Below the pieces are notes generated by a model. The model ran no database searches. It was not told the DNA's origin and saw nothing but the letters and a program-made list of their open reading frames with translations. 6,488 nt of DNA. Origin: Deltaproteobacteria bacterium. Lineage in GTDB: Bacteria; Desulfobacterota; Desulfomonilia; UBA1062. Numbering within the stretch: position 1 is the stretch's first letter; each line of letters opens with the position of its first letter. Below, piece after piece: positions 1 through 6,345 of the stretch. A program made the position numbers and the translations under genes. The DNA is taken from assembly GCA_003643935.1 (NCBI GenBank), contig QMLJ01000071.1, positions 1-6,488 on the forward strand. The letters are read 5' to 3'.

Positions 1-87
1 GTAGACGATCATCTTTTTTAAGTCCAGGTCTTCCATTAGGGACATTGCCCTGTAGCTGAAAAAAAGATGCGTGTTGTCCTTTGGCAT
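1..87 (-). CDS. 5' end of an unrecognised gene (29 codons, runs off the window)
   Basis: An open frame begins with ATG at 87-85 and stays open to the window edge. Its product starts MPKDNTHLFFSYRAM and continues with a charged stretch (EDLDLKKM). A short Shine-Dalgarno-like AGGG (96-93) lies 5 nt upstream of the ATG, and an in-frame TAA at 102-100 rules out any longer start, so this ATG is well placed. It lies 123 nt downstream of the hybrid kinase gene in the same direction and could be in its transcription unit, although a weak terminator candidate sits between them. The 29 residues show no signal peptide, membrane segment or motif I recognise, so I assign no function. With so little sequence, a chance open frame is possible, but the start context favours a real gene. 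Confidence 0.5.
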   Translation of the reverse strand, partial: MPKDNTHLFFSYRAMSLMEDLDLKKMIVY

Positions 88-130
88 AATGACCCTAGGT
101 TAGCACCCATTGAGGCACGAGTGCAAATAC

Positions 131-176
131 AAAAACAGGTTGTAGATACAGGGTGTGGTTAATTATTGGAAACCTG
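131..176 (-). terminator. Weak candidate terminator after the kinase gene
   Basis: On the minus strand CAGGTT (176-171) can pair with AACCTG (141-136), and the right arm is followed directly by TTTTTG (135-130). The T-run is right for an intrinsic terminator, but the stem is only 6 bp and the loop is 29 nt. A competing shorter pairing (GGTT 174-171 with AACC 160-157) exists. It begins about 35 nt past the kinase stop codon. Partial read-through into the next gene would be expected if it works at all. Confidence 0.25.
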
Positions 177-210
177 ATGGCTGGCCTTTGATGTATTAAG
201 CCTATACCAC

Positions 211-3099
211 CTAGCCATCCAGTGCCTTTCTGACAGCACTACCCAGCTTGTTCAGCGTGTATGGTTTCTTAAGGTAAGTACCCACTCCCAGTGCCTGAGC
301 CTCCTTTACCCTTTCTGTCTCGGCGTAGCCACTCACTATGATTGCCTTCTGGTCTGGATGTGTCTCGACTATCCTCTTGTAGGTCTCTAGTCCATCAATC
401 CCTGGTTCCATTATCATGTCCAGTATAACGAGGTCCACAGTGTTTTCCTTGAGGAACTCTACGGCCTTCTCTCCGCTGTTCAGTGCGATTACCGTGTAAC
501 CGAGTCTTCCTAGTAAAGCGGAAGCAATATCCCTCTGTTGTTCAACATCGTCTACCACGAGTATCTTTTCATCTCCCATGAAGTCTTCCATGACACCCTG
601 TTCTTCTTCCTTTGTGGCCTGCTTCCTTGTGATAGGGAAGTACAGGTCAAAGCGGGTGCTATGGCCTGTCTCTGTCTGTATGTCTATGAAACCGTTGTGA
701 TCTTTAACAGTACCCCATACAACGGCTAGGCCCAGGCCGCTTCCGCTTAAACCCATAACCTTTTTCGTGTAAAAGGGCTCGAATATCTTGGGAAGATCCT
801 CGGGGGATATCCCCTTCCCAGTGTCTGAAACGCTAAGCACAGAGTATTCTCCCTCTTTTATGGATTCGTAGCCTTCTTTTTGTTTCTCCAAGCAGATGCT
901 TTTTGTGGATATAGTTATCTTTCCCTTGAGAGAACCCATGGCCTCGGCAGCGTTTAACACAAGGGTCATCAGTGTCTTGGATAGGTGCACCGGGGACCCG
1001 AGTATATTGATCAGCTCGGGATCGAGGTCTGTCTCAACAACGACATCCGGGTAGTCCTGCATGAGTCTTTTGTACTCTGGGCTTTTCAAGTATTCCTTGA
1101 CAATGTCATTGAGATTTACCACCTCGGAGACACTCACACCCCTCCTTGCCATGGTAAGTAAGTCCTGGACAACGGCTGCTGCCTTCTCACCGGACTTCTG
1201 TATGGCGAGTATGGGTTTCCTTAAGGTGCTGTCCTCGGGGATTTGCATCAGTAGTAAGTCAGGATAACTTACAATGCCTGTCAGTATGTTGTTGAGGTCA
1301 TGGGCAACTCCACCAGCCAGCCTGCCAAGGGCTTCCATCTTCTGTGCCCTTTGGAGCTGGGCCTCCAGGTTCTTTTTTTCCTGCTCTGCCAGCCTTAGCT
1401 TTGTGACATCGCTACCTATGCAGAGTACCTCCTTTACGGATTCCTCTTTGAATATGGGTTTGTATGTCCAAGCTATCCATACGATATCCCCGTTTTTAAG
1501 TATACCCTTGTTCTCGCTCACCGTATGCCTGTCTGGATTTAGAGCCAGGTCTTCTATGAGCTTTCCGAGGCCTGCCCTGTTTTCTGGCGTGTCAGGTACA
1601 ATAGTCCCTATAACGCTCTTACCTATTATTTCCTTCTCAGTATAGCCAAAGAATCTTTGAGCAAACTCGTTGAAAAAGGTTATCCTTCCGTTCTTGTCCA
1701 TCTGAAGGATAATACTGTGTGCATTCTCCACCAGATCGCGGTACTTCTTTTCGCTCTCCAGTAGTATCTGATATGATATGGCGTTTATGATGCTTATAGC
1801 CATCTGAGAGGCAATGCCAGTCAATAGGTTGATATCTGTCTGCGTAAGAGGCCTCATTGACCTGACGTTATCCACAATAAGCACCCCAAGGGATTCCTTT
1901 TCATAGACAATGGGTATACATATAAAAGACTTGGCATTCATTCTTCTTGCAAATTCCTGGCTTCTCTTGGAGAGTTTTCTTTCTATCTCTGAGACATCGC
2001 TTATCAACACAGGCTTCTGTTCTCTGTAGGACTGTACGAACACGCCTTTTGACTTGGGATTGTTAAGATGAAACTCGGTCTCTTCTAAGAGTTTCATCTG
2101 TTCTGTAGAATATCCATATCCGGCCATGTATACAAGCCTTGTCTTTTCGCGGTTTGCGAGCATGACCATGCCCCTGTCAAAGTCCATGCGTTTTTCTATT
2201 ATGCACATTGCAGTGCCTATGACCTTCTTTATGTCCAGGTGTGATGAAGCTGCTTCACCTATTTCCTGAACAAGGAGTGCATTATTATAACGCGTGTTTA
2301 TTTCTTCAATAAGCTCCCTTGCCACATCACCTTGGGTGGACAATGTCTTTATGAGTTCAGACTTCTCAACCCGCTCGGAGATCAGGCAGAGAGTCATAAT
2401 ACCAAATGCTATAGATACGTCTATGCCCAACCAGTAGGTTAGTGGAAGAAACAAAATCAGGGCCGGCTGTAATACTACCGAGAGTAGAGCAAGATAGTGT
2501 TTTGCCTGTCTCCATGCGACATGAGGCATGTTTTTCCAAGTTACGATGTATCTGCACTGAGCAGCACCTTTATGAAAGCACTCAGGGTGATCTATGTGTG
2601 CGTACTCACCAGTGAATAGCTTTGCAAGGGATTCAAACGTCCCAATCCTGTTCTCGCATTGGTAAGGTTTCTCTTCCACGCCCGGCCTGGGCCTTGCGAT
2701 TATCTCCACCTTATTTTTAGAGAGCTTCCTTGCTTTTATGCTCGCCCCCTTACTCATGATGGGATAGAGTTTCTCCATCAGCAGGTAGGTCTGGATAGGG
2801 CCAATAAGCCCGAGTGTATATTGCTTTGCAGCTCCAAGTGCCTCGGATGACACTGCATAACGGCCTGCATCCCTTGCAATGTTATTATTCCCTGTGAGTC
2901 TCACAAGGATCTCGTTGAACCTGTCTGCCTGTTCTTGGTCGAACCAGTGTGCTGGGTCATTTACCTCGTACCTGGTCATGTTTGCATACTCAAGTACCTT
3001 GTCCACGTCTACATCAGGATGATACCTGGCCATGTATTCGAGAAAGACCCTCATTATTCTGCTGTTATATAGAGCCCTGGTTTTGTTATCCACGTTCAC
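211..3099 (-). CDS. Membrane-anchored hybrid histidine kinase (V4R-like, TM hairpin, GAF, PAS, HisKA, HATPase, REC)
   Basis: This is a sensor kinase that should autophosphorylate a histidine and pass the phosphate to its own receiver domain. Residues 1-190 form a sensor module. The stretch at about 50-80 (HWF..EQ...F.EIL..LTG) recalls Arabinose_bd/HNOB-like helical domains, and 150-188 ends like a V4R domain, with GEY.H...EC...G...C.Y.V and cysteines C174 and C182. Residues 202-240 are two hydrophobic segments with a short turn, so both ends should be cytoplasmic. There is no signal peptide. GAF follows at about 280-440 and PAS at 447-568. The H-box is GGVAHDLNN with H600; N716, DTGKGI (759-764), FEPFYTKK (773-780) and GSGLGL (786-791) form an intact ATPase. 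The C-terminal receiver (843-960) keeps D850/D851, phospho-acceptor D894, S923 and K945, and has no output domain. The first codon is GTG (3099-3097), with an in-frame TAA at 3114-3112. A second GTG at 3093-3091 has better AGG spacing (7 nt), so the protein may be 960 aa. The ligand and the response partner are unknown. Confidence 0.95.
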   Translation of the reverse strand: MNVDNKTRALYNSRIMRVFLEYMARYHPDVDVDKVLEYANMTRYEVNDPAHWFDQEQADRFNEILVRLTGNNNIARDAGRYAVSSEALGAAKQYTLGLIGPIQTYLLMEKLYPIMSKGASIKARKLSKNKVEIIARPRPGVEEKPYQCENRIGTFESLAKLFTGEYAHIDHPECFHKGAAQCRYIVTWKNMPHVAWRQAKHYLALLSVVLQPALILFLPLTYWLGIDVSIAFGIMTLCLISERVEKSELIKTLSTQGDVARELIEEINTRYNNALLVQEIGEAASSHLDIKKVIGTAMCIIEKRMDFDRGMVMLANREKTRLVYMAGYGYSTEQMKLLEETEFHLNNPKSKGVFVQSYREQKPVLISDVSEIERKLSKRSQEFARRMNAKSFICIPIVYEKESLGVLIVDNVRSMRPLTQTDINLLTGIASQMAISIINAISYQILLESEKKYRDLVENAHSIILQMDKNGRITFFNEFAQRFFGYTEKEIIGKSVIGTIVPDTPENRAGLGKLIEDLALNPDRHTVSENKGILKNGDIVWIAWTYKPIFKEESVKEVLCIGSDVTKLRLAEQEKKNLEAQLQRAQKMEALGRLAGGVAHDLNNILTGIVSYPDLLLMQIPEDSTLRKPILAIQKSGEKAAAVVQDLLTMARRGVSVSEVVNLNDIVKEYLKSPEYKRLMQDYPDVVVETDLDPELINILGSPVHLSKTLMTLVLNAAEAMGSLKGKITISTKSICLEKQKEGYESIKEGEYSVLSVSDTGKGISPEDLPKIFEPFYTKKVMGLSGSGLGLAVVWGTVKDHNGFIDIQTETGHSTRFDLYFPITRKQATKEEEQGVMEDFMGDEKILVVDDVEQQRDIASALLGRLGYTVIALNSGEKAVEFLKENTVDLVILDMIMEPGIDGLETYKRIVETHPDQKAIIVSGYAETERVKEAQALGVGTYLKKPYTLNKLGSAVRKALDG

Positions 3100-3115
3100 A
3101 CCTAGCCCATTTTAA

Positions 3116-3144
3116 TTCACTTATAGAGTTTATCTCTATATGAT
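3116..3144 (+). promoter_or_regulatory. Candidate plus-strand promoter opposite the kinase start
   Basis: TTCACT (3116-3121, 4/6 to the -35 consensus) and TATGAT (3139-3144, 5/6 to the -10 consensus) are 17 nt apart on the plus strand. Transcription would begin near 3151 and run away from the kinase gene toward the hairpin at 3294-3333. It overlaps the candidate operator and the kinase leader. AT-rich sequence makes chance matches common, so this is weak without transcript data. Confidence 0.25.
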
Positions 3145-3149
3145 ATAGA
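3122..3149. promoter_or_regulatory. AT-rich palindrome with three TATAGA half-sites (candidate operator)
   Basis: Positions 3135-3149 read TCTATATGATATAGA, with perfect 7-bp arms around one central base. The left half is shared with a second inverted repeat, TATAGAG (3122-3128) against CTCTATA (3134-3140), with a 5-nt spacer. Together they give three TATAGA half-sites in alternating orientation. The array covers the predicted transcription start and early leader of the kinase, where a repressor or autoregulator could bind. It could also fold as a small hairpin in the leader RNA. No known binding-site consensus was recognised. Confidence 0.35.
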
Positions 3150-3177
3150 TTATCGTCATGCGCCGAGGTTTTCTGAA
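3149..3177 (-). promoter_or_regulatory. Candidate sigma-70 promoter for the hybrid kinase
   Basis: Reading the minus strand, a -35-like TTCAGA (3177-3172, 4/6 to consensus) is separated by 17 nt from a -10-like GATAAT (3154-3149, 5/6). This puts the start of transcription near 3142 and gives a leader of about 43 nt before the GTG start at 3099. It is the best pair I found in this gap, but the region is AT-rich and chance matches are likely. The palindrome at 3135-3149 overlaps the predicted start site. Confidence 0.35.
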
Positions 3178-3190
3178 ATTTAGGTGTCGG

Positions 3191-3236
3191 ACCGGGCATC
3201 AGGCGCCTGGCACCGGGCAAAGAACTAGGCGTCAGG
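3191..3236. repeat. GC-rich intergenic repeat with palindrome CAGGCGCCTG
   Basis: A perfect 10-bp palindrome CAGGCGCCTG (3200-3209) is flanked by direct copies of ACCGGGCA (3191-3198 and 3212-3219), and is followed by AGGCGTCAGG (3227-3236). Ten-base words GGCGCCTGGC (3202-3211) and AGGCGTCAGG recur in the other large intergenic space: the first at 6324-6333, the second reverse-complemented at 6335-6344. The GC content contrasts with the AT-rich DNA on both sides. It looks like a copy of a dispersed intergenic repeat family rather than coding sequence. Its function is unknown. Confidence 0.6.
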
Positions 3237-3293
3237 TGCATTAAACCTTGTATCCTAGGGCTTGTACCTTAATATTTTTTTATTACTGACAAC

Positions 3294-3340
3294 GGGCAGG
3301 AGATAGGGTACACGTGGCAATGTCCTCCTGCCCTTTTGTT
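3294..3340 (+). terminator. Strong hairpin with plus-strand T-tail, between the flavoprotein and kinase genes
   Basis: GGGCAGGAG (3294-3302) pairs perfectly with CTCCTGCCC (3325-3333), giving a 9-bp GC-rich stem and a 22-nt loop. On the plus strand the stem is followed by TTTTGTTT (3334-3341), as in an intrinsic terminator. On the minus strand, the direction of all confident genes, the hairpin lies about 38 nt past the flavoprotein stop codon but is followed by GTTGTC, not a T-run. It may still end, or protect the 3' end of, the flavoprotein mRNA. Confidence 0.5.
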
Positions 3341-3371
3341 TATATACCGTGCTGTCTAGCCCTGTGTTAGC

Positions 3372-4784
3372 CTATGCTGCCCCTGGTTCTACAGGTTCTG
3401 GTTGATCGGTGTAGAGTTCCATATCAACCGCCTTTGTAGCGGCCTCAACTATTGCATTCCTAGCCGGTAGGTGTGACTGCCAGGGTTGAGCAGAATAGCT
3501 GAGCTCGGCAAGGTCCTGGGCGGTGAATTCATGCTGTACAGAGAGGGTAAGAAGGTCAACACGTTCAGCAACGGCCTCTGTTGCCAGGACCTGTCCACCT
3601 AGCAGCCTTTTTGTACCTTTCTCAAATATGAGCTTTATCCTTACCAAACCGGGATCTGGCATCATTGGAAACCTTGCGGTTGTCTCTCCATAGGTTACGA
3701 ATACTTCATAACCCCTTGCCTTTGCGATACGCTCTGAGAAACCTGTGCCTCCCACCCTGAGTTTTCCTACCACGGTGGCAGCCCCGTTGAAATAACCCTT
3801 GTATCTTGCGGACAGGCCTAGCATGTCGCGGGCTGCTACCTTTGCCATGGGTACGGCATTCGTGGCAAGCTTTCCACCTATGGGCTTGCCGTCAATGCCT
3901 GACTTGAAATGCACGCAGTCCCCGACTGCCCATACGTGTGTTATGCTCGTCCGCATGTGTTCGTCAACTACTATGCCATCTTTCTCTATCTTGAGCCCTG
4001 TATCCCTGAAAAGGTCTATATCAGGTCTCATGCCGATTCCGAATACCACGAAGTCACGGCCTTCTTTGAGTTCTATGGTAGACCCGTCAGAGAGATCTAC
4101 ATCTCCCACGTACTTCTCCCCATGTAATGCCTTAAGGCTTATGCCTAGGTGCAAGATAACACCTGCATCCTTTAACTCGTCTATTATGGGCCCTGCCATG
4201 TCCTCGTCAAGGAGCTGGGGTAGGGGATAGGGCATCATCTCCACTAGATGCGTCTCAAAGCCATGGGCACGATAAGCAAGGGCTTGTTCAATGCCTATGG
4301 CTCCTGCTCCTACTACAACTGCCTTTGGCGTACCAGTATCTGACTTCTGCTTTCCTTCTTCCACTGCCTTAATTATGGCCCTTGTATCGTCCTCTGTCTT
4401 TACAGTAAATATACGTTCGAGGTCACTGCCAGGTACAGGGGGTACAAAGGGGCTGGCACCTGTTGCTATAAGAAGCTTGTCAAATTTTATCTGTGAGCCA
4501 TCTTCGATTGTCACGACCTTGTTCTTGAGATCTACCTGCACTGCCTTTTGGCGTACAAGTATGCCGCCCACACCCGTGATGAGCCCATCCTTCTTAAAGG
4601 TTCTATCAATGGGGAAGAGACCCTCAATTGCATAGGGTATGGCACAGTATACCATGGAATGAGTCTCTGGCCTGAGTACCGTCACCTTTGTCTCGGGACT
4701 GTAATGCTTGATAGTATTGGTGCACTGTATACCACCTGGTCCTCCGCCAATAATCAATACATCTGTTTGCTCTGTTCCTTCCAT
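3372..4784 (-). CDS. FAD-dependent pyridine nucleotide-disulfide oxidoreductase, CoA-disulfide reductase/NADH oxidase type
   Basis: This is a cytoplasmic flavoenzyme that should use NAD(P)H to reduce a disulfide, CoA-persulfide/polysulfide or oxygen. In the 470-aa numbering, the FAD Rossmann motif GGGPGG is at 13-18, a single redox cysteine C47 sits in YCAIPY (the CxxPY position of CoA-disulfide reductases), ATGAS is at 107-111, the NAD(P) motif GAGAIG is at 159-164 with E182 near the end of the next strand (favouring NADH), and the second FAD motif VGDCV is at 287-291. A Pyr_redox_dim-type C-terminal domain follows, ending near AELSYSAQPW, which resembles the family's YAPP region. Length fits the family (about 440-570 aa). 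The start is ATG at 4784-4782, because GGAGGA lies 6 nt upstream; a 14-residue-longer TTG start at 4826 is unlikely. The 110-nt gap from the outer-membrane gene without a terminator suggests co-transcription. The exact substrate cannot be read from sequence. Confidence 0.92.
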   Translation of the reverse strand: MEGTEQTDVLIIGGGPGGIQCTNTIKHYSPETKVTVLRPETHSMVYCAIPYAIEGLFPIDRTFKKDGLITGVGGILVRQKAVQVDLKNKVVTIEDGSQIKFDKLLIATGASPFVPPVPGSDLERIFTVKTEDDTRAIIKAVEEGKQKSDTGTPKAVVVGAGAIGIEQALAYRAHGFETHLVEMMPYPLPQLLDEDMAGPIIDELKDAGVILHLGISLKALHGEKYVGDVDLSDGSTIELKEGRDFVVFGIGMRPDIDLFRDTGLKIEKDGIVVDEHMRTSITHVWAVGDCVHFKSGIDGKPIGGKLATNAVPMAKVAARDMLGLSARYKGYFNGAATVVGKLRVGGTGFSERIAKARGYEVFVTYGETTARFPMMPDPGLVRIKLIFEKGTKRLLGGQVLATEAVAERVDLLTLSVQHEFTAQDLAELSYSAQPWQSHLPARNAIVEAATKAVDMELYTDQPEPVEPGAA

Positions 4785-4790
4785 CTTGTA

Positions 4791-4796
4791 TCCTCC
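4791..4796 (-). promoter_or_regulatory. Ribosome-binding site that fixes the flavoprotein start
   Basis: GGAGGA on the minus strand (4796-4791) lies 6 nt before the ATG at 4784-4782. It is the strongest Shine-Dalgarno sequence in the window and lies inside the longer TTG-initiated reading, which argues that the extra 14 N-terminal residues (MRIQSENSRYGGYK) are leader sequence. Confidence 0.85.
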
Positions 4797-4823
4797 ATAT
4801 CTCGAATTTTCGGACTGTATCCT

Positions 4824-4859
4824 CAAGAAGCCATACCTTTGAGGTGGTTGAACTTCTTG
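4824..4859 (-). repeat. Inverted repeat in the leader of the flavoprotein gene
   Basis: On the minus strand CAAGAAG (4859-4853) pairs with CTTCTTG (4830-4824) across a 22-nt loop, which itself contains ACC and GGT that could pair. No T-run follows, so it is not a typical terminator. It lies about 28 nt upstream of the Shine-Dalgarno sequence. It could be an RNA-stability or processing element that sets the relative amounts of the two proteins, or a chance repeat. Confidence 0.3.
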
Positions 4860-4894
4860 GATAGGCCGAATTTGTTTTTACTTAAGCGTCATCT

Positions 4895-6271
4895 TTAGAA
4901 GCTGTACCTTAACCTTAGGTATATATTCTTGTTATTCTTGAGTTGTCCAAACTCAGTATACTTGTAATCTCCCCAGAAATAATTTGCGCCGAGCGTTACC
5001 TTTGTATTGTCCGTTACATCATATGCCAGGGATGTCCTGAAGTACCCGTCTTTATCAGTGGGGCTGTAGAACAGGAAATTATTGAAATAGAGTGTCTGGT
5101 TCAAGAACTTCTTGTTTGCGCTGAAGGTAAACAGGTGCTGGTGCTCATCTAGCCGTATGCTTCCAGGAGGCAGTGTCCTTTTGTACCTACCATACTTTAA
5201 CATCTGCTCATACCGCCACTGGAACCCGAGTGTAAGGTCATTACCCATGTCTTGTGAATATCCGAATAGTGTCTTTATAGAGGGGTTAGGGATAAAGGGG
5301 TTATCCCCTGCTCTATCTTCCCTCGAGTCAAGGTAGCCCACTTCAAGGCTTCCGATGCCCCTTATAAAGGGTCCCCTCACACTGAATCCATAGACATTTA
5401 GCTTGGGATAATAGATGGTGCAAGTATATGGATTCTTTACTCCCCGTGGATTTGTGTAAAAACCGTGGTAGAGATAGAATGCCCACTCTGTAGACCCCCT
5501 CTGGCCGTAGAACCTGAAGGCTTCCTGGGTGTTTCTAAGTTTAGATGGTCTTCCCTCTTTCGTGATAGAACTGTCTTTCCCCACGTACCTTACCTGGAAT
5601 GGATCAAAGAAGGAGAGTCTGGAACCGTCTACGGTCTTGTTTTCCTCGAATACAGGGATTATAACGGCGTCCGTCCAGAAGAGCTTGCCAAAATATGAGG
5701 CCTTTACGGCCCATGATGGGGCCTTCAGATATTCGTCATCCCTGCCGGAGAAAAAAGAGACATAGTCCTTGGGGAAGACATCGTTTATAAAGAGATAATC
5801 ACCCGTGCCCCAGGTGAGTATCTGCCTGCCCACCTTCAGGTCAAGGTTTGGATTAGGTGATATAGACATGTTTAATTCCCTTAGGTACAGAGAAGCACGA
5901 CTTTCATCCTTCCTGTACTTGTAAAAGACAGAAGGTGAGCCGTTTCTATACTCATCCAGCAGAAATTCTCCCTTGAAAGTGAATATTGAATTCCAATCGG
6001 CTAAGATTGCTGGCTTCTCAGGGTACTGGGTAAACTTAAGCTGGCCGCGTTGTTCAAACAGGTTGTAATGGGGATGGTCAGTCCTGGAATCTCCGAATCT
6101 TGCGCCATAGGCAAACTCTGCGAAACCGTGGAGGTTGCCAGGAAAGCCAGCTCCATAGAGTTTTGGGGCGGCTAGAATGGCAATAAGACTGAACACAATT
6201 ATGCCCGCTCCTACCATGGATAGATAATGTGCGACCTTATGCTTAAGCGATATGTTTTTTGATGTTGCCAT
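4895..6271 (-). CDS. Outer-membrane beta-barrel protein, DUF1302-like
   Basis: The product is 458 aa. Residues 1-41 form a signal peptide with a long n-region, a hydrophobic core at about 19-35 and probable cleavage near LYGA (38-41). The rest alternates polar and aromatic residues in short strands with charged loops, and ends in LRLRYSF, the C-terminal aromatic signature read by the BAM machinery. GRQILTWG (148-155) and NDVFPKDY (163-170), followed by APSWAVKASYF (184-194), resemble the GkQ..sWG...D..NP.Dy...P.W..Ka.Y pattern I associate with the DUF1302 family. I infer a role in outer-membrane transport or export; the substrate is unknown. There is one cysteine (C284) and no CxxCH haem motif. 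The ATG at 6271-6269 is preceded by AAGGG at a rather long 10 nt. The flavoprotein gene follows after 110 nt and is probably in the same operon. Confidence 0.85.
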   Translation of the reverse strand: MATSKNISLKHKVAHYLSMVGAGIIVFSLIAILAAPKLYGAGFPGNLHGFAEFAYGARFGDSRTDHPHYNLFEQRGQLKFTQYPEKPAILADWNSIFTFKGEFLLDEYRNGSPSVFYKYRKDESRASLYLRELNMSISPNPNLDLKVGRQILTWGTGDYLFINDVFPKDYVSFFSGRDDEYLKAPSWAVKASYFGKLFWTDAVIIPVFEENKTVDGSRLSFFDPFQVRYVGKDSSITKEGRPSKLRNTQEAFRFYGQRGSTEWAFYLYHGFYTNPRGVKNPYTCTIYYPKLNVYGFSVRGPFIRGIGSLEVGYLDSREDRAGDNPFIPNPSIKTLFGYSQDMGNDLTLGFQWRYEQMLKYGRYKRTLPPGSIRLDEHQHLFTFSANKKFLNQTLYFNNFLFYSPTDKDGYFRTSLAYDVTDNTKVTLGANYFWGDYKYTEFGQLKNNKNIYLRLRYSF

Positions 6272-6300
6272 GTTTCGATATCCCTTATACCTTCTTTTTT

Positions 6301-6345
6301 GCCCGCCGCCTGGTTTTTTGCCTGGCGCCTGGCGCCTGACGCCTG
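6301..6345. repeat. Tandem GCCTGGC heptamer array upstream of the outer-membrane gene
   Basis: From 6320 the plus strand reads GCCTGGC, GCCTGGC, GCCTGAC, GCCTG: about 3.7 heptamer units. A related GCCCGCCGCCTGG (6301-6313) precedes it, separated by TTTTTT, and TTTTTT follows. The GGCGCC cores are self-complementary, and GGCG (6331-6334) can pair with CGCC (6340-6343) before the T-run, so a weak plus-strand terminator is possible. Ten-base words are shared with the repeat at 3191-3236. It is about 30 nt upstream of the outer-membrane gene start, so it would lie in that gene's leader or the operon's internal spacer. Confidence 0.6.

Larger units (their letters stand above)
3151..3340 (+). ncRNA. 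Possible plus-strand small RNA, about 190 nt
   Basis: This span lies between a candidate plus-strand promoter (3116-3144) and a plus-oriented hairpin with a T-rich tail (3294-3340). No plus-strand gene lies upstream that would need that terminator. The span contains the GC-rich palindrome at 3200-3209, which would fold in RNA. A 28-codon open frame (3158-3244) is present but lacks a ribosome-binding site. The call rests only on the arrangement of signals; I recognise no known RNA family. Confidence 0.18.

Noticed and set aside
1274..1645. Plus-strand open frame of 123 codons opposite the kinase PAS/HisKA region
   Set aside because: It lies entirely inside the intact, motif-rich kinase gene on the other strand, and its Ser/Phe/Leu-rich product is typical of an antisense shadow.
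3203..3220. Sigma-54 promoter (TGGCAC followed by a GC element)
   Set aside because: TGGCAC is present at 3208-3213, but the required TTGC-type -12 element at the correct spacing is absent.
3158..3244. Plus-strand 28-codon open frame in the kinase/flavoprotein gap
   Set aside because: It has no ribosome-binding site, runs straight through the GC-rich repeat, and is rich in Arg and Gly as expected from translating that repeat. It is better explained as chance.
3799..4230. Plus-strand open frame of 143 codons opposite the flavoprotein
   Set aside because: It is antisense to the conserved NAD-binding and second FAD regions, is Ser/Pro-rich without domains, and has no supporting promoter or ribosome-binding site.
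4785..4826. Fourteen-residue N-terminal extension of the flavoprotein from a TTG codon
   Set aside because: A strong GGAGGA lies 6 nt before the internal ATG, and FAD Rossmann proteins normally begin just before the first beta strand, as the ATG form does.
6301..6345. CRISPR-like array
   Set aside because: The units are contiguous 7-mers with no unique spacers and no cas genes nearby, so this is a simple tandem repeat.
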